A DNA stretch of 64,000 nt from Candidatus Brocadia sinica JPN1 (GTDB lineage: Bacteria; Planctomycetota; Brocadiia; Brocadiales; Brocadiaceae), in contig NZ_BAFN01000001.1 in NCBI RefSeq assembly GCF_000949635.1, positions 992,001 to 1,056,000 on the forward strand, read 5' to 3'. Made by a program: the position numbers and the translations under genes. The notes under the pieces are model-generated. The model made no database searches. It saw only the letters and a list, made by a program, of their open reading frames with translations, and was not told the DNA's origin. Every line of letters begins with the position of its first letter. Within the stretch, counting starts at the first letter, position 1. Positions 17,978 to 27,331 of the stretch are shown in pieces.

Positions 17978-20900
17978 TTAAGCCTTTTCCACTTTTATCA
18001 ACTCACCATTAAGATACTTCGTCATGAAGTCGTTTTCATTTCCGGTTGTATATCCGGTTTTTGCAGGATCCCATAATCCTTTACCGCCAATACCACCATC
18101 CTCTGCCTTGGTAATCTTAACCAAAGTCTCCTTGGGAACCGTATTGATTCCATGGTTATCGGCCTCAAAACCGAATACAAACTTCATACCAATCTTGGCT
18201 TTATGGAACAGGCTATCAAGTTGATGCATTGGCATTGACCAGTCTCTGGTAATGCTTTGCTGGGAACCATAACGGAAACTGGATTGGTACCCGGTTCCGG
18301 CTGACAATGCCCTACCGTCCGGCCTTGTTTCATGAGCCTTTACAGACCTTTCCGTTGCAATCCATGAAGAGTGTTTAATCATCGTTACCCCGTAAGGATA
18401 GGATGAATTATACTTCGCTCTTAGCATAAGCCTTGAAACCTTATAGAAAGGATCACTTGGCTTCCACCCTTCATAAGGTCTATCTGCTGGGTTAGCATCG
18501 ACGTAAACATAATCGCCGTCGTTAATGCCCAAATCTTTCGCCGCCTGCGGGTTTATATTAATTTGATGTTCACCAACACCGGGCATTCTTTTATCCATTC
18601 TGTATGGATCACCGAAGTTGTTATTCCAGATAAAGTTCCAGTCAGTCACGGCCCATTGAGAATGTACCGTATGTCTTGATTTTGGCGTTACACAAAAGAA
18701 CTTATACCCTTTCTCCCACAGAAAATTCTTTGTTTGTTTTGTCTCAGCCCATGATTTCTTAATATTCCTTACCGTTCTCTCGTCCCAGTGCTCTGCGCTC
18801 TCTGGAATTCCATAATCATCAGGACGGATATACGGATTGGTGCTTACAATTACGTTTGGTAAGTACTGCGTTGCCTCAGGACCTTCACGATGCACAATAA
18901 AATTTTCACCATACTCAATGATCTCTGATTCATCATTGTATGCTTGCAGTCTTCCTGTTGGTGTATAGAAAGGAAGACTTTCGTGCACCTGTTCCCAGAA
19001 TGGCTGCCTTGGATAAGTCCTGTAATTTAACAAGGCCACACCAGGCTCACCATATTTACCAGCTACTATATCATCAAAAGTGTACCCCTTTGAGGTCGTA
19101 CTGCCATCCAACAACCTCTGGATATAGACTTCAGGTCTTCCCTCCAAAGCAAATTTCCAGAAGTCCCTAAATCTCATATCCCTGAGCAATTCTCCCAGTT
19201 TAGCCGCCATACCGGCAAGGATCATCACATCATCCTTGGAGTCGTTCACTGGCCTTATGCCACCCTTCCAAATCTGAAAGAACGGATTTGAGCATGAACT
19301 GGTAATCTCATGTGTCTCAAACTCCATCCAGCTATTTGCCGGGAATGCAAAATCTGCATACTCGATAGAACCTGTCATTTCTATATCATTAGACATAATC
19401 TGCTCGATATTGGGGTTGACATTCTTCAGCATCTGGTACACATGCTTTGCATTATTTACCAGGTTTACGTTGGTAAACCACATGATTTTTGTCGGTGTTG
19501 GCATGTGTGTCTTGCCTGTGAAACATTTACGTCCGTACTTAGGCGTATTCACAATCAAAGGCCTGTCATTATGATTCCAGTATGCAACTTCTTCATCGTA
19601 GGCACGACCTTTTATCTTTAAATCCATTGCAGGCGCATCTGGATCCAAGTTTGGATTGAATACATCCTCAGCCACCCATCCATAAAATCCAGGACCACAC
19701 CATTTTGCTGACTGGAAATTACCAGCCTTGTAATTTCCTGCCCAAGTATGTGAACCTGAACCCATATAGCCGACATTACCCGTCAACATTAAAGGTAAGT
19801 ATGTCGACCTATTCATTAGTGTTGCATGGAAATAGTGATTAATACCTTCCCCATAATGAATTGCAACGGGTTTTATGGTCGCAATGTCGTGCGCTAACCG
19901 TATAATTAACTCTTTTGGAGAATTGGTCATTTCAACTACGCTGTCAATGTCGTAATCTTTTAGGTGTATTTTATACATCTCAAAGAGAGGCATGACCTCG
20001 ACCTCTTTACCATCAACAGTTTTTACCTTGAATGTACCATCGAGTACAGGGTCAATCCCTTTCGCCACCAGTTTATCACCAACATCATCTCTGGTAATCG
20101 GTTTTGGACCATTCGTCTTTGCATCCCAAACGACAAAGTCCCCTATGATTTCTCTCTGGTCATCGTGTAAACCATGAAGTTTATAACTAGCTCCATGCGA
20201 AATATCTTCTAATTTGTAATCAGGAAATATATCCTTGGCCTGCAATCTTTTCAAGGTATCTGTCCTAACGAGCAAGGGGAAATCGGTAAACTTCTTCACA
20301 TAATCTGCATCATACAGCTTCTCGTCCATCAATATTTTAGTCAAACCCAAGAAAAGTGCTGTGTCGGTATTACACTTTATCGGTATCCAGTAATCGGCCT
20401 TTTGAGCAGATGGACTATATTCAGGTGTAATAACAACGAGTTTTCCACCTCTCTCCATAACCTGGGTAAGCCAGTGCGCCTCAGGCATCTTATTTTCAAT
20501 CAGATTTTTCCCCGTTTGGATAACCAGTTTCGAAAACCGAATATCATTCATATCGACATCAGAGGTCTGCAGACCATGAGAGAAAGGATGACCAGGGGCC
20601 TGATCACCGTGCCATGTGTAGTTCGACCAGTTCCTTCCACCAAGCGCCTTATCTGGCCCTACCCCTCTATTATGGCTATCAACCAAGGAAAGCATATTGT
20701 TAAATCTGTACATGCCATACTTCCCTATGACGCCAAGGAGGCCCATACCGCCACGACCCTTAAAGGTTCGTGTGCCTGCACCCTTCATGGCATCCACCAT
20801 CTCTTTCGGATATCCCTGCTCTATCAATTTTTTTGCACCTTCTTCACCGCTGTATTTCTTAGTAATGTGGAGAATCCCCTTTGCAGCATATGTCCACGCA

Positions 20901-21427
20901 TCGTCCCATGAAGCCTTCAATAGTTCATCCTGGCCTCTGGCATCAAACATATACTTTGATTTATTTTCCGGTGTCAATTCCGGGAACCCATCATCTGCCC
21001 ATTGCTTCCAACCTTTTCTGATAAGCGGATATCTTAACCTATACGGACCATAAACCCTGCGGTGGAATGTATAGCCTTTTAAGCACATCCTGGGATTCCA
21101 GTTCCTCGTCGCCTTATTTCCGTACAGGTCCGAGTAATTCTGATGGTCATAATTCTGTTCCACCCTCATAACCACTTCGTTTCTTACAAACGCCCTTACC
21201 CTACAAGCATGGGTGTCATTCGGCGAGCAAGTAAAGGTAAATGTCCGATCATACCTATACTGGTCGCGATATACACTTTCCCATGCACGATCAGGATAGG
21301 CATCCAATGGATTTCCTACCTCAACAGCAGGTTTTAAGAGCCTGAACGCCATTGCTTTATTGGCAAGGGTAAAGGTCGCTCCCGTTGCACCCGCCACTTG
21401 TAGGAAAGTCCTTCTTGTAAGCTTCAT
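17978..21427 (-). CDS. nxrA: Nitrite oxidoreductase alpha subunit (molybdopterin catalytic subunit)
   Basis: 1149 residues, DMSO-reductase family type II. The N-terminal Tat signal TRRTFLQVAGATGATFT directs folded export with its cofactor. The proximal iron-sulfur motif is Cys67-x3-Asp71-x3-Cys75 with Cys115 downstream (CSPNDTHAC, RMCLKG), rather than the His/Cys-x3-Cys-x3-Cys of NarG. Further markers are WHGDQAPGHPFSHGLQTSD, LVIQTGKNLIE and WIPIKCNTDTALFLGL. It oxidises nitrite to nitrate with water as oxygen source at Mo-bis-MGD and can run in reverse (family knowledge). A GGAG lies upstream of the ATG. It is the last gene before the inter-cistronic hairpin. The gene order nxrC-nxrB-torD-x-nxrA supports the call strongly. 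Confidence 0.95.
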   Translation of the reverse strand: MKLTRRTFLQVAGATGATFTLANKAMAFRLLKPAVEVGNPLDAYPDRAWESVYRDQYRYDRTFTFTCSPNDTHACRVRAFVRNEVVMRVEQNYDHQNYSDLYGNKATRNWNPRMCLKGYTFHRRVYGPYRLRYPLIRKGWKQWADDGFPELTPENKSKYMFDARGQDELLKASWDDAWTYAAKGILHITKKYSGEEGAKKLIEQGYPKEMVDAMKGAGTRTFKGRGGMGLLGVIGKYGMYRFNNMLSLVDSHNRGVGPDKALGGRNWSNYTWHGDQAPGHPFSHGLQTSDVDMNDIRFSKLVIQTGKNLIENKMPEAHWLTQVMERGGKLVVITPEYSPSAQKADYWIPIKCNTDTALFLGLTKILMDEKLYDADYVKKFTDFPLLVRTDTLKRLQAKDIFPDYKLEDISHGASYKLHGLHDDQREIIGDFVVWDAKTNGPKPITRDDVGDKLVAKGIDPVLDGTFKVKTVDGKEVEVMPLFEMYKIHLKDYDIDSVVEMTNSPKELIIRLAHDIATIKPVAIHYGEGINHYFHATLMNRSTYLPLMLTGNVGYMGSGSHTWAGNYKAGNFQSAKWCGPGFYGWVAEDVFNPNLDPDAPAMDLKIKGRAYDEEVAYWNHNDRPLIVNTPKYGRKCFTGKTHMPTPTKIMWFTNVNLVNNAKHVYQMLKNVNPNIEQIMSNDIEMTGSIEYADFAFPANSWMEFETHEITSSCSNPFFQIWKGGIRPVNDSKDDVMILAGMAAKLGELLRDMRFRDFWKFALEGRPEVYIQRLLDGSTTSKGYTFDDIVAGKYGEPGVALLNYRTYPRQPFWEQVHESLPFYTPTGRLQAYNDESEIIEYGENFIVHREGPEATQYLPNVIVSTNPYIRPDDYGIPESAEHWDERTVRNIKKSWAETKQTKNFLWEKGYKFFCVTPKSRHTVHSQWAVTDWNFIWNNNFGDPYRMDKRMPGVGEHQININPQAAKDLGINDGDYVYVDANPADRPYEGWKPSDPFYKVSRLMLRAKYNSSYPYGVTMIKHSSWIATERSVKAHETRPDGRALSAGTGYQSSFRYGSQQSITRDWSMPMHQLDSLFHKAKIGMKFVFGFEADNHGINTVPKETLVKITKAEDGGIGGKGLWDPAKTGYTTGNENDFMTKYLNGELIKVEKA

Positions 21428-21493
21428 ATTTCCTACTCCTTTCTCAATGTAAAACCATTTATATAAAAAGTTTTGCCTAATTATTATAGAATA

Positions 21494-22447
21494 TTAACAA
21501 ACAATTTTCCTGACTTTGTAAGCCTCTATGCATTGCCCACACACGCCATCTTCCGGTTCCCATTCGGGAAAATCCCTTTTTATTGCATCCACAAGATAGG
21601 CATCTTGTTCAATATTTTCTATCCAATGATACGTACGAAATTGGCATAAAGGACATTGAGCGCCAGGTAAGATGGTTTTTTTCTTCTTAAGGGTATGTTT
21701 TATGGGCAACCCCTCAGAGATTTTTATTAATTCATTCACATCTTTTGCCAGCCTCAGTATCTTATCATGCGTTAAATTCTCATCTTGCCACAGGATATCA
21801 AAAATAGCGATTTTCACTTCATCAGGTATCTTTTTATAAAGAGCTTCAAATTCCTTATATCTTCCCTCTTTATCAGAAAGCGTTTCTTTCCCTTTCCTGA
21901 TTAATCTGCTATCAACATAAATATCCCAAAAAGCACAATACCGTTCCTTAACGATACTTTCTTCCATAGGATTGCCACCGAGGCGTTCATCACGATAGCC
22001 GTACGTTTCGCTGAGCATATCAGAGGCATGCATCAATTCATGCCTGACTAACTTTCTTAGGTACGGAATTTCCCGGAAACGGTCTGGCAGTAATTTAACA
22101 ACAATCTTCTTTTGACCAGACTCCTGGTTCATCCCTTTTGTGAGATAGGCACCTTCATCAAAATTATTCGCTGCCTTTGCAATCACGCCTCCGCAAGCAT
22201 TTTCTTCCAGATCAGGAAATTCATCAAAAATCTCTTTTATTAACTTCGGAAGCTCAAGTTTTTTAAAGAAGTCCCACTCAATCTTTTTAAACTGCAAAGG
22301 TCTTTCATCTAAGGGAAAATTTTCGTAAACCGGATCAATACAAGAATGATATTCGAGAGTAAAAGAAAAATCACCCTTTTCCTCCCTCGCCTTTAACTCT
22401 CCAAATATTACTTCCTCAATCAAACCTGGATCAAATTCCAACTTCAT
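21494..22447 (-). CDS. Putative nxr-associated HELMH zinc protein (metallopeptidase-like), function unknown
   Basis: About 317 residues; the ATG at 22447 is chosen because AGGA lies six bases upstream, while the ATG at 22453 overlaps the TorD-like stop. I do not recognise a named family. Visible are VRHELMHASDM near 138-148, an HExxH zinc-metallopeptidase signature, followed by EESIVKERYCAFWDIYVDSRL, which could supply a third ligand. Two Cys-x2-Cys pairs near the end (CPLCQF, CGQC) could form a second zinc knuckle. There is no signal peptide. It lies between the TorD-like chaperone and nxrA in a tight operon, so a part in NXR maturation or quality control is likely but inferred. Confidence 0.6.
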   Translation of the reverse strand: MKLEFDPGLIEEVIFGELKAREEKGDFSFTLEYHSCIDPVYENFPLDERPLQFKKIEWDFFKKLELPKLIKEIFDEFPDLEENACGGVIAKAANNFDEGAYLTKGMNQESGQKKIVVKLLPDRFREIPYLRKLVRHELMHASDMLSETYGYRDERLGGNPMEESIVKERYCAFWDIYVDSRLIRKGKETLSDKEGRYKEFEALYKKIPDEVKIAIFDILWQDENLTHDKILRLAKDVNELIKISEGLPIKHTLKKKKTILPGAQCPLCQFRTYHWIENIEQDAYLVDAIKRDFPEWEPEDGVCGQCIEAYKVRKIVC

Positions 22448-22449
22448 AA

Positions 22450-23241
22450 TCATTCCTCACTGAAATCTTCAGAAGATGCGCAGGACAAACATTCATCTGA
22501 AGCTCCGGCCACCGCCTCTTGATTGAGATCAGATTCCTTATACATTTCTGTTTTAACATCCATGAGTTTCATTTCCAATCGCAAAAACTCTTTTGTCAAA
22601 GCAGATACGGCACAATAAAAGCCTTCTCCAGCTTTCCTGCCAAAGAGAACTGAAAAAAGGGGTACCCATTTCCCCAGATGCTCTTTCAAGAATTTCTTCT
22701 GCGCATCCACGCATATCTGCGATTTTTCATCTCCATGGTTTTCCAGGGCGTAGGCTTGCTTGTATAACAAAAAATGCATAAACTCAAACTCTACACTAAT
22801 GTGGTCGCATCGTTCCTTTTCTATGTCGGAAACATCAAGCCCAAAAGCTTTATAAAAGCCTTGAATATCACCTAACTCATGCACTTGCTGATACACATGC
22901 GCCGCGCCATATTGAGTCTCATACAAAGGACATTCTTTCGACATGGTATGCCCGACAACGCACTGATATACTCCCTGCAAGCTTTCAATGTTTGTAATTC
23001 TAGACAACTCCCGAACCTCATTCAAACATCTTCTCAACTCTGCACCATCGTCTACACCTTCGTAACAGGGTATCAACTCTTTCTCGTGTTCCTGAAAATC
23101 AGGACTTCTCAATATTGACAAATTTTTCTCTGCCGGATAAAGAAAACAGGCAGACAAAATCTGGTACATTGCACTTCGCGCAAGCAAGTCATCCACTCTG
23201 GATGCAACTCGTTGATCTAAAAGACTACTGTCTACTTCCAT
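22450..23241 (-). CDS. TorD/NarJ-type molybdoenzyme chaperone
   Basis: About 263 residues from MEVDSSLLDQRV, preceded by GAGG at six bases; a TTG-initiated extension of four codons is open. The all-helical TorD pattern is seen: SAMYQILSACFLYPAE, CPLYETQYGAAHVYQQ, LGDIQGFYKAFGLDV, ISVEFEFMHFLLYKQAYA. Proteins of this family bind the Tat peptide of the catalytic subunit and hold it for molybdenum cofactor insertion before export. Its place between nxrB and nxrA points to NxrA as client. The last 30 residues are acidic and cysteine-containing (ECLSCASSEDF). Confidence 0.85.
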   Translation of the reverse strand: MEVDSSLLDQRVASRVDDLLARSAMYQILSACFLYPAEKNLSILRSPDFQEHEKELIPCYEGVDDGAELRRCLNEVRELSRITNIESLQGVYQCVVGHTMSKECPLYETQYGAAHVYQQVHELGDIQGFYKAFGLDVSDIEKERCDHISVEFEFMHFLLYKQAYALENHGDEKSQICVDAQKKFLKEHLGKWVPLFSVLFGRKAGEGFYCAVSALTKEFLRLEMKLMDVKTEMYKESDLNQEAVAGASDECLSCASSEDFSEE

Positions 23242-23255
23242 AATAAACCTCAATT

Positions 23256-24467
23256 CTAAATTGAATTGTAATGTTTTGGGTCTCTGATATGAACAGGCTC
23301 TTCTATCGTTGTTCTTACAATTTCTTGCCCATCTTCACCATACCCAATAACGGTGTCATTGTACAACTCAAACTTCTTACCGTGAATCATCGTCTCAAAT
23401 ACCTTTGGCCCTTCCTCAATCTTGTACTCAAATATAATGGATTGAGTCATCCTGAACAACGACATCACCGCCAATCTTTCTCTGGAAGGTACCATAAATT
23501 TATCAATCGCCTCATCAACACCTGGACCAAACATCTGTCTCAGGTAAGACCTTGGTGCCCACCTCGGTGGTATATAGTATATGTTAGGCTCTGTTCCAAA
23601 CTGGGGGTAAAGAGGCAATGCTAATTTGTCATGCCTAATTAACCACGTGACCGGATTCTTCGGATTATCATCCAGAAATCCCTGCAAACGAATCTGTCCT
23701 ACACACGCAGCCATACACCTCGTTTCCATCGGACGCCCCTTCGTTAATGGATCTTTCCCCTCAATTCTGGGGTAACAGGCGATGCACTTTTCACTTACCC
23801 TCGTTAAACCCCGGTACATGGGTTTTTTGTACGGGCATTGCTCTACACACTTCCTGTATCCCCTACACCTCTTCTGGTCGATAAGAACTATTCCGTCTTC
23901 TTTTCTCTTATAAATAGCCTTTCTTGGACAGGCAGCCAGACAACCCGGATACGTACAATGGTTACAAAGTCTTTGGATATAAAAGAACCAACGACTATGT
24001 TCCGGCAACGATGAATATTCGTCAGGTTTATTACTTTTTGCTACGTCTTCACCAAAATTTGGCGCCCGCCATTCCTTATCCTCTGGAATGTACCCTACCG
24101 CCCACTGATTAATATTCTTCTTCGCGGCCGCTTCAAATATCGTGTCACCCTCGTATACCCCATAAGGAGATAATTTCTCGTCCTTTTCATCGGTATACCA
24201 GGTATTTTCACCATTATCAATCAACTTTAACGTTTTAACGTCCCAAGATTGCGGATACCCACCATACGGTTTTGTTTCCACATTGTTCCACCACATGTGC
24301 TCCTGTCCTTTGTTATAAGTCCATGCACTCTTACAGGCCATGGTACACGTCTGACAGGCGATACACCGATTGATGTTAAAAATAGCCGCAAATTGGCGCT
24401 TCGGTCTGGATTCAAAATAGGGATACTCCATACGTCTCCCTAAATGCCAGTTATGTACTAATGTCAT
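23256..24467 (-). CDS. nxrB: Nitrite oxidoreductase beta subunit (iron-sulfur)
   Basis: 403 residues, NarH-like. There are four cysteine clusters: CIACQTCTMAC near 35, CNHCTYPGCLAAC near 168, CRGYRKCVEQC near 198, and CIACYPRIEG paired with RCMAAC further on. These bind a chain of four clusters that takes electrons from NxrA to NxrC. It has no signal peptide and is expected to be exported together with NxrA. Start ATG has GGAGG eight bases upstream. C-terminal text FRMTQSIIFEYKI and HIRDPKHYNSI is typical of anammox/Nitrospira-type NxrB rather than NarH, as I judge it from memory. Confidence 0.95.
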   Translation of the reverse strand: MTLVHNWHLGRRMEYPYFESRPKRQFAAIFNINRCIACQTCTMACKSAWTYNKGQEHMWWNNVETKPYGGYPQSWDVKTLKLIDNGENTWYTDEKDEKLSPYGVYEGDTIFEAAAKKNINQWAVGYIPEDKEWRAPNFGEDVAKSNKPDEYSSLPEHSRWFFYIQRLCNHCTYPGCLAACPRKAIYKRKEDGIVLIDQKRCRGYRKCVEQCPYKKPMYRGLTRVSEKCIACYPRIEGKDPLTKGRPMETRCMAACVGQIRLQGFLDDNPKNPVTWLIRHDKLALPLYPQFGTEPNIYYIPPRWAPRSYLRQMFGPGVDEAIDKFMVPSRERLAVMSLFRMTQSIIFEYKIEEGPKVFETMIHGKKFELYNDTVIGYGEDGQEIVRTTIEEPVHIRDPKHYNSI

Positions 24468-24506
24468 TTTTTAATCCTCCTTAAACTTTATATCCTACAG
24501 AGTAAA

Positions 24507-25481
24507 TTATTGCCAAGCAACTCTTTCCAGCGTCGCGGGATGCCATTGAGTAGATATATTTTTTTGCCCGTTCCTATCTTTTTCATTACCATTCCATACC
24601 GCCATGTTGAAATACGTAGTTCCGCCGGGAACAAATTGTACATCATGAGGATCTTCCGTAATTAGCGAACGATAGATAATTACCGTCCACACCCCATCCT
24701 CATACTTGCTGCACCCGTTCACATCCTGGTGGGCTTGCGTAGTCAGGGTACCAAAACCCTCTGCATTTAAATCTTCTACCGTTCTCCCTCTTCCTGGCTG
24801 AGACAACAAGTTATTTGCAGCCCTTCCACCCGATAAAACCTCCACACTGGTTATCAGTTCCCGATGATAATATGCGCTGTAAGGATTTAAATTAAAATCA
24901 TCATGCATATTTGGATATTGCGCCTCTACGTCTTCCAACTCACCTTTAACGAGCAAATCTGCCTCCCAGTCTGCCTTCCAATGCCAGAGATTTGTTGGTT
25001 TTTCTCTATCCCCCATCCTCGGGCTAAAATGCTCCGCTGGTGTTATCTCAACTGCGCCTAACGGAAACATTAAAGCCACCGCATCCCTAAACTCCTGAAC
25101 TGCAATTGCCCTGGCATTCTTTGTAGGGTCACTCCATGATATCTTGAAATAGATTGCAAGACCATCATGAATACCCTTTACTTCCGCATTCTTCACCGAT
25201 CCACCACCATTGGGAAATGCCTTATCCTGCATTTGGAGCGGAACAGTAACTGCCTGCGCGTCTTTAAAAAAACCTTGCAATGATTCCACATCCATATGAT
25301 ACGGCTTACCCACTTCCACGTATTTTACCGCCAACACCTCTTTGGCTGGAGTAAATTCCTCTTCAGACACCCCTTTAACCCCCTGCGCCGTCTCTTCAGC
25401 AGCAAATAATGTAGCGCTAAGAAACGCACAACTCAAGAGGGCTATACCATACCTTTTAAACAACACATACACTTTCATCAT
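24507..25481 (-). CDS. nxrC: Nitrite oxidoreductase gamma subunit (haem b, ethylbenzene-dehydrogenase-gamma-like)
   Basis: About 324 residues from the ATG at 25481, preceded by AAGGAGGAGG; the frame is open 13 codons upstream. A Sec signal (LLSCAFLSATLFAAEE) is followed by one beta-sandwich haem-binding domain of the type-II molybdoenzyme gamma family: FPNGGGSVKNAEVKGI, YFKISWSDPTKNA, FRDAVALMFPLG, NLWHWKADWEADL. The domain passes electrons from NxrB to an outside acceptor. It is the first nxr gene after the promoter at 25.56 kb. Confidence 0.9.
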   Translation of the reverse strand: MMKVYVLFKRYGIALLSCAFLSATLFAAEETAQGVKGVSEEEFTPAKEVLAVKYVEVGKPYHMDVESLQGFFKDAQAVTVPLQMQDKAFPNGGGSVKNAEVKGIHDGLAIYFKISWSDPTKNARAIAVQEFRDAVALMFPLGAVEITPAEHFSPRMGDREKPTNLWHWKADWEADLLVKGELEDVEAQYPNMHDDFNLNPYSAYYHRELITSVEVLSGGRAANNLLSQPGRGRTVEDLNAEGFGTLTTQAHQDVNGCSKYEDGVWTVIIYRSLITEDPHDVQFVPGGTTYFNMAVWNGNEKDRNGQKNISTQWHPATLERVAWQ

Positions 25482-25543
25482 TCCCCCCTCCTCCTTATTT
25501 GTAATGATCATACCATACACAATAATAGATTCACGATAGCTAA

Positions 25544-25573
25544 ATTATATCAGAAATAAGACATCAACAGCAA
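25544..25573 (-). promoter_or_regulatory. Sigma70-like promoter upstream of nxrC
   Basis: On the minus strand TTGCTG (25573-25568), an 18-bp spacer and TATAAT (25549-25544). The start would be about 55 bases before the nxrC ATG. It lies at the near end of a 500-bp gap. Confidence 0.5.
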
Positions 25574-25581
25574 CAAATTAA

Positions 25582-25981
25582 CAGCCTTCCACCAGTCATT
25601 CATAAACACCCATTCCAAATTCACAAACTATTCACACACCACAAACCACCCCTCTTGTCACAATAGTCAATGATTTAGCAAATCACATTCCATCCACAAA
25701 AACTACTCACTATAAAAACAAACATAACGTAGTTTTTTTATTTACATTACATTACAAACTTCAGTCTCCATATTTACCATTAATATTAAACAACGAAGGT
25801 ATTTCTTGTTTGAAATGAGCAGTTCGCAGATGAAATGGGCATTAAAATGTCGACACAAAAACAGAAATGAGTACTTAATATTTCTTAAGATAGAGAACGA
25901 CTGGACAGTAAGGCTTTCTACACCATTCACAAGTTTTAATACTTTTTTTATTTGAGCAAATAGCAGTCTGTTTGTCAAATC
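25582..25981. other. AT-rich gap upstream of nxrC, no gene seen
   Basis: About 400 bases of low-GC sequence. The only open frame (25742-25978, minus) would start with TTG, has no ribosome-binding site and resembles nothing, so it is not called. Regulatory sites for the nxrC promoter could lie here; no clear inverted repeat or sigma54 box was recognised. Confidence 0.5.
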
Positions 25982-27310
25982 TTAGTGAAACGAACCATCA
26001 TTCATAAACGCGGTCCTTGCTTCATTGACTATCTGTGTGGTTATTTCTCTACAGCCCTTCTCATATGCATACTCCTCAATTTTTTTTCTAACCATATCTC
26101 TAACAAAAGAAGGAATACGCTCTGTTTGCGTTTGCGCTTCCTGCGTCCAAGCGGGGATTTGCGCTCGTATGAGCGGTTTTTCAGAAGCCTTTTGGTCACC
26201 CTTGACAGTTCTCAAAAAACTATCTTCCATATGCGATTGATCGTGTGCGCTCCTAGCTACTTCTTTTTCTTTCCCGGACACCTTCGAAAATTCCTGACAA
26301 TCTACCAAAGCATCAAGCCTTGCCTCCTTGTTTCCCCCTGTAAGCAACACATTGCAAGATGCCAGCCTCAACAAATTTTCTGTTGTACTGCCAAGATCTA
26401 ACCCATTGGTGTTATGCACTCCCGTGCGCCCCAAGATTACCGTTGTGGGTTTTTCGTGCAGTATGTATTTTAATATTTTATCATACGGTTTGCCGTCCAT
26501 CAGAACAATATCTGTTTTCACCCCGGCGTCTGCTGCCATTCGATTTACCCGATCCAAATGTCCCTGATATATCTTTGCAAGGCCTTTATCAATAATCTCC
26601 TCATGAAGCGTTTCTTGTTCCTTAAACCTGAAAACCTGCCCTGCCTCCTTAGAAAGTACATTTGCGATGCTTTCAAAGGCAACACGATGATAATGTGGAT
26701 CAAATACAGATACCGCAGTAAGTTTTAAGTTAAACAATTTAGCGAAAGAAATAGCTGATTTGACTCCGGCAAAAGATTGCGCGCTTCCATCTACTGCTAT
26801 TACCATCTTTCCCTCTAAACGCATATTTTTTACCACGAGGACATCTGTCTTGATGCGCCTGACCACACGCTCACAAACACTCCCTATTACATTCTCATCC
26901 ACAGATGCCAACCCACGCGCCCCCAGAATCACAAGATCATATTGATTCCCCTGCACCTCTTTAATAATTTCATAATAGTTTTTACCTTCCAGCAGAAGGC
27001 ACTCGTGAGGTACAGATGCTTCCCCGCACTTATTTTTAAACACGTCCAAATAAGATTCTGAAATCAACTTAAGACCGAGATTGATCAATGAACTATGGAG
27101 GTCACGCTGCCTTTGGAGTACGCTTTCATCCTGATATTGTGGCGGCAACCCCTTTTCCATGTCTCGAAACCGTCTCTGATGCAATGCGGCATCATAGACA
27201 TGACATCCCACCAATAGTGAACCAAACTTTTGCGCAAGATCAATACCAAGATCAATGCAAAAATTAGAGTGCCACGAGTTATCAATTCCAATTAATATTT
27301 TTTTATACAT
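25982..27310 (-). CDS. Tandem universal-stress-protein domains fused to a PCP_red-like domain
   Basis: 442 residues. The first USP domain spans about 1-160 (KKILIGIDNSWHS, YDLVILGARGLASVDEN, IGSVCERVVRRIKTDVLVV). The second spans about 167-325 (MVIAVDGSAQSFAGVKSA, TTVILGRTGVHNT, STTENLLRLASCNVLLTGG). A charged linker follows, then residues 385-440 (IPAWTQEAQTQTERIPSFV, KIEEYAYEKG, REITTQIVNEAR). The tail matches the small domain found at the end of the light-independent protochlorophyllide reductase B subunit and in many nonphototrophs. The G-x2-G-x9-G ATP pattern is partly present. It lies just upstream of nxrC in the cytochrome run, so a regulatory or structural link with NXR is possible but unproven. 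Confidence 0.75.
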   Translation of the reverse strand: MYKKILIGIDNSWHSNFCIDLGIDLAQKFGSLLVGCHVYDAALHQRRFRDMEKGLPPQYQDESVLQRQRDLHSSLINLGLKLISESYLDVFKNKCGEASVPHECLLLEGKNYYEIIKEVQGNQYDLVILGARGLASVDENVIGSVCERVVRRIKTDVLVVKNMRLEGKMVIAVDGSAQSFAGVKSAISFAKLFNLKLTAVSVFDPHYHRVAFESIANVLSKEAGQVFRFKEQETLHEEIIDKGLAKIYQGHLDRVNRMAADAGVKTDIVLMDGKPYDKILKYILHEKPTTVILGRTGVHNTNGLDLGSTTENLLRLASCNVLLTGGNKEARLDALVDCQEFSKVSGKEKEVARSAHDQSHMEDSFLRTVKGDQKASEKPLIRAQIPAWTQEAQTQTERIPSFVRDMVRKKIEEYAYEKGCREITTQIVNEARTAFMNDGSFH

Positions 27311-27331
27311 AGGAACGTTTATAATTAACCT

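Noticed and set aside
25742-25978. 78-codon minus frame upstream of nxrC
   Set aside because: TTG start, no ribosome-binding site, no recognisable pattern; more likely regulatory space.
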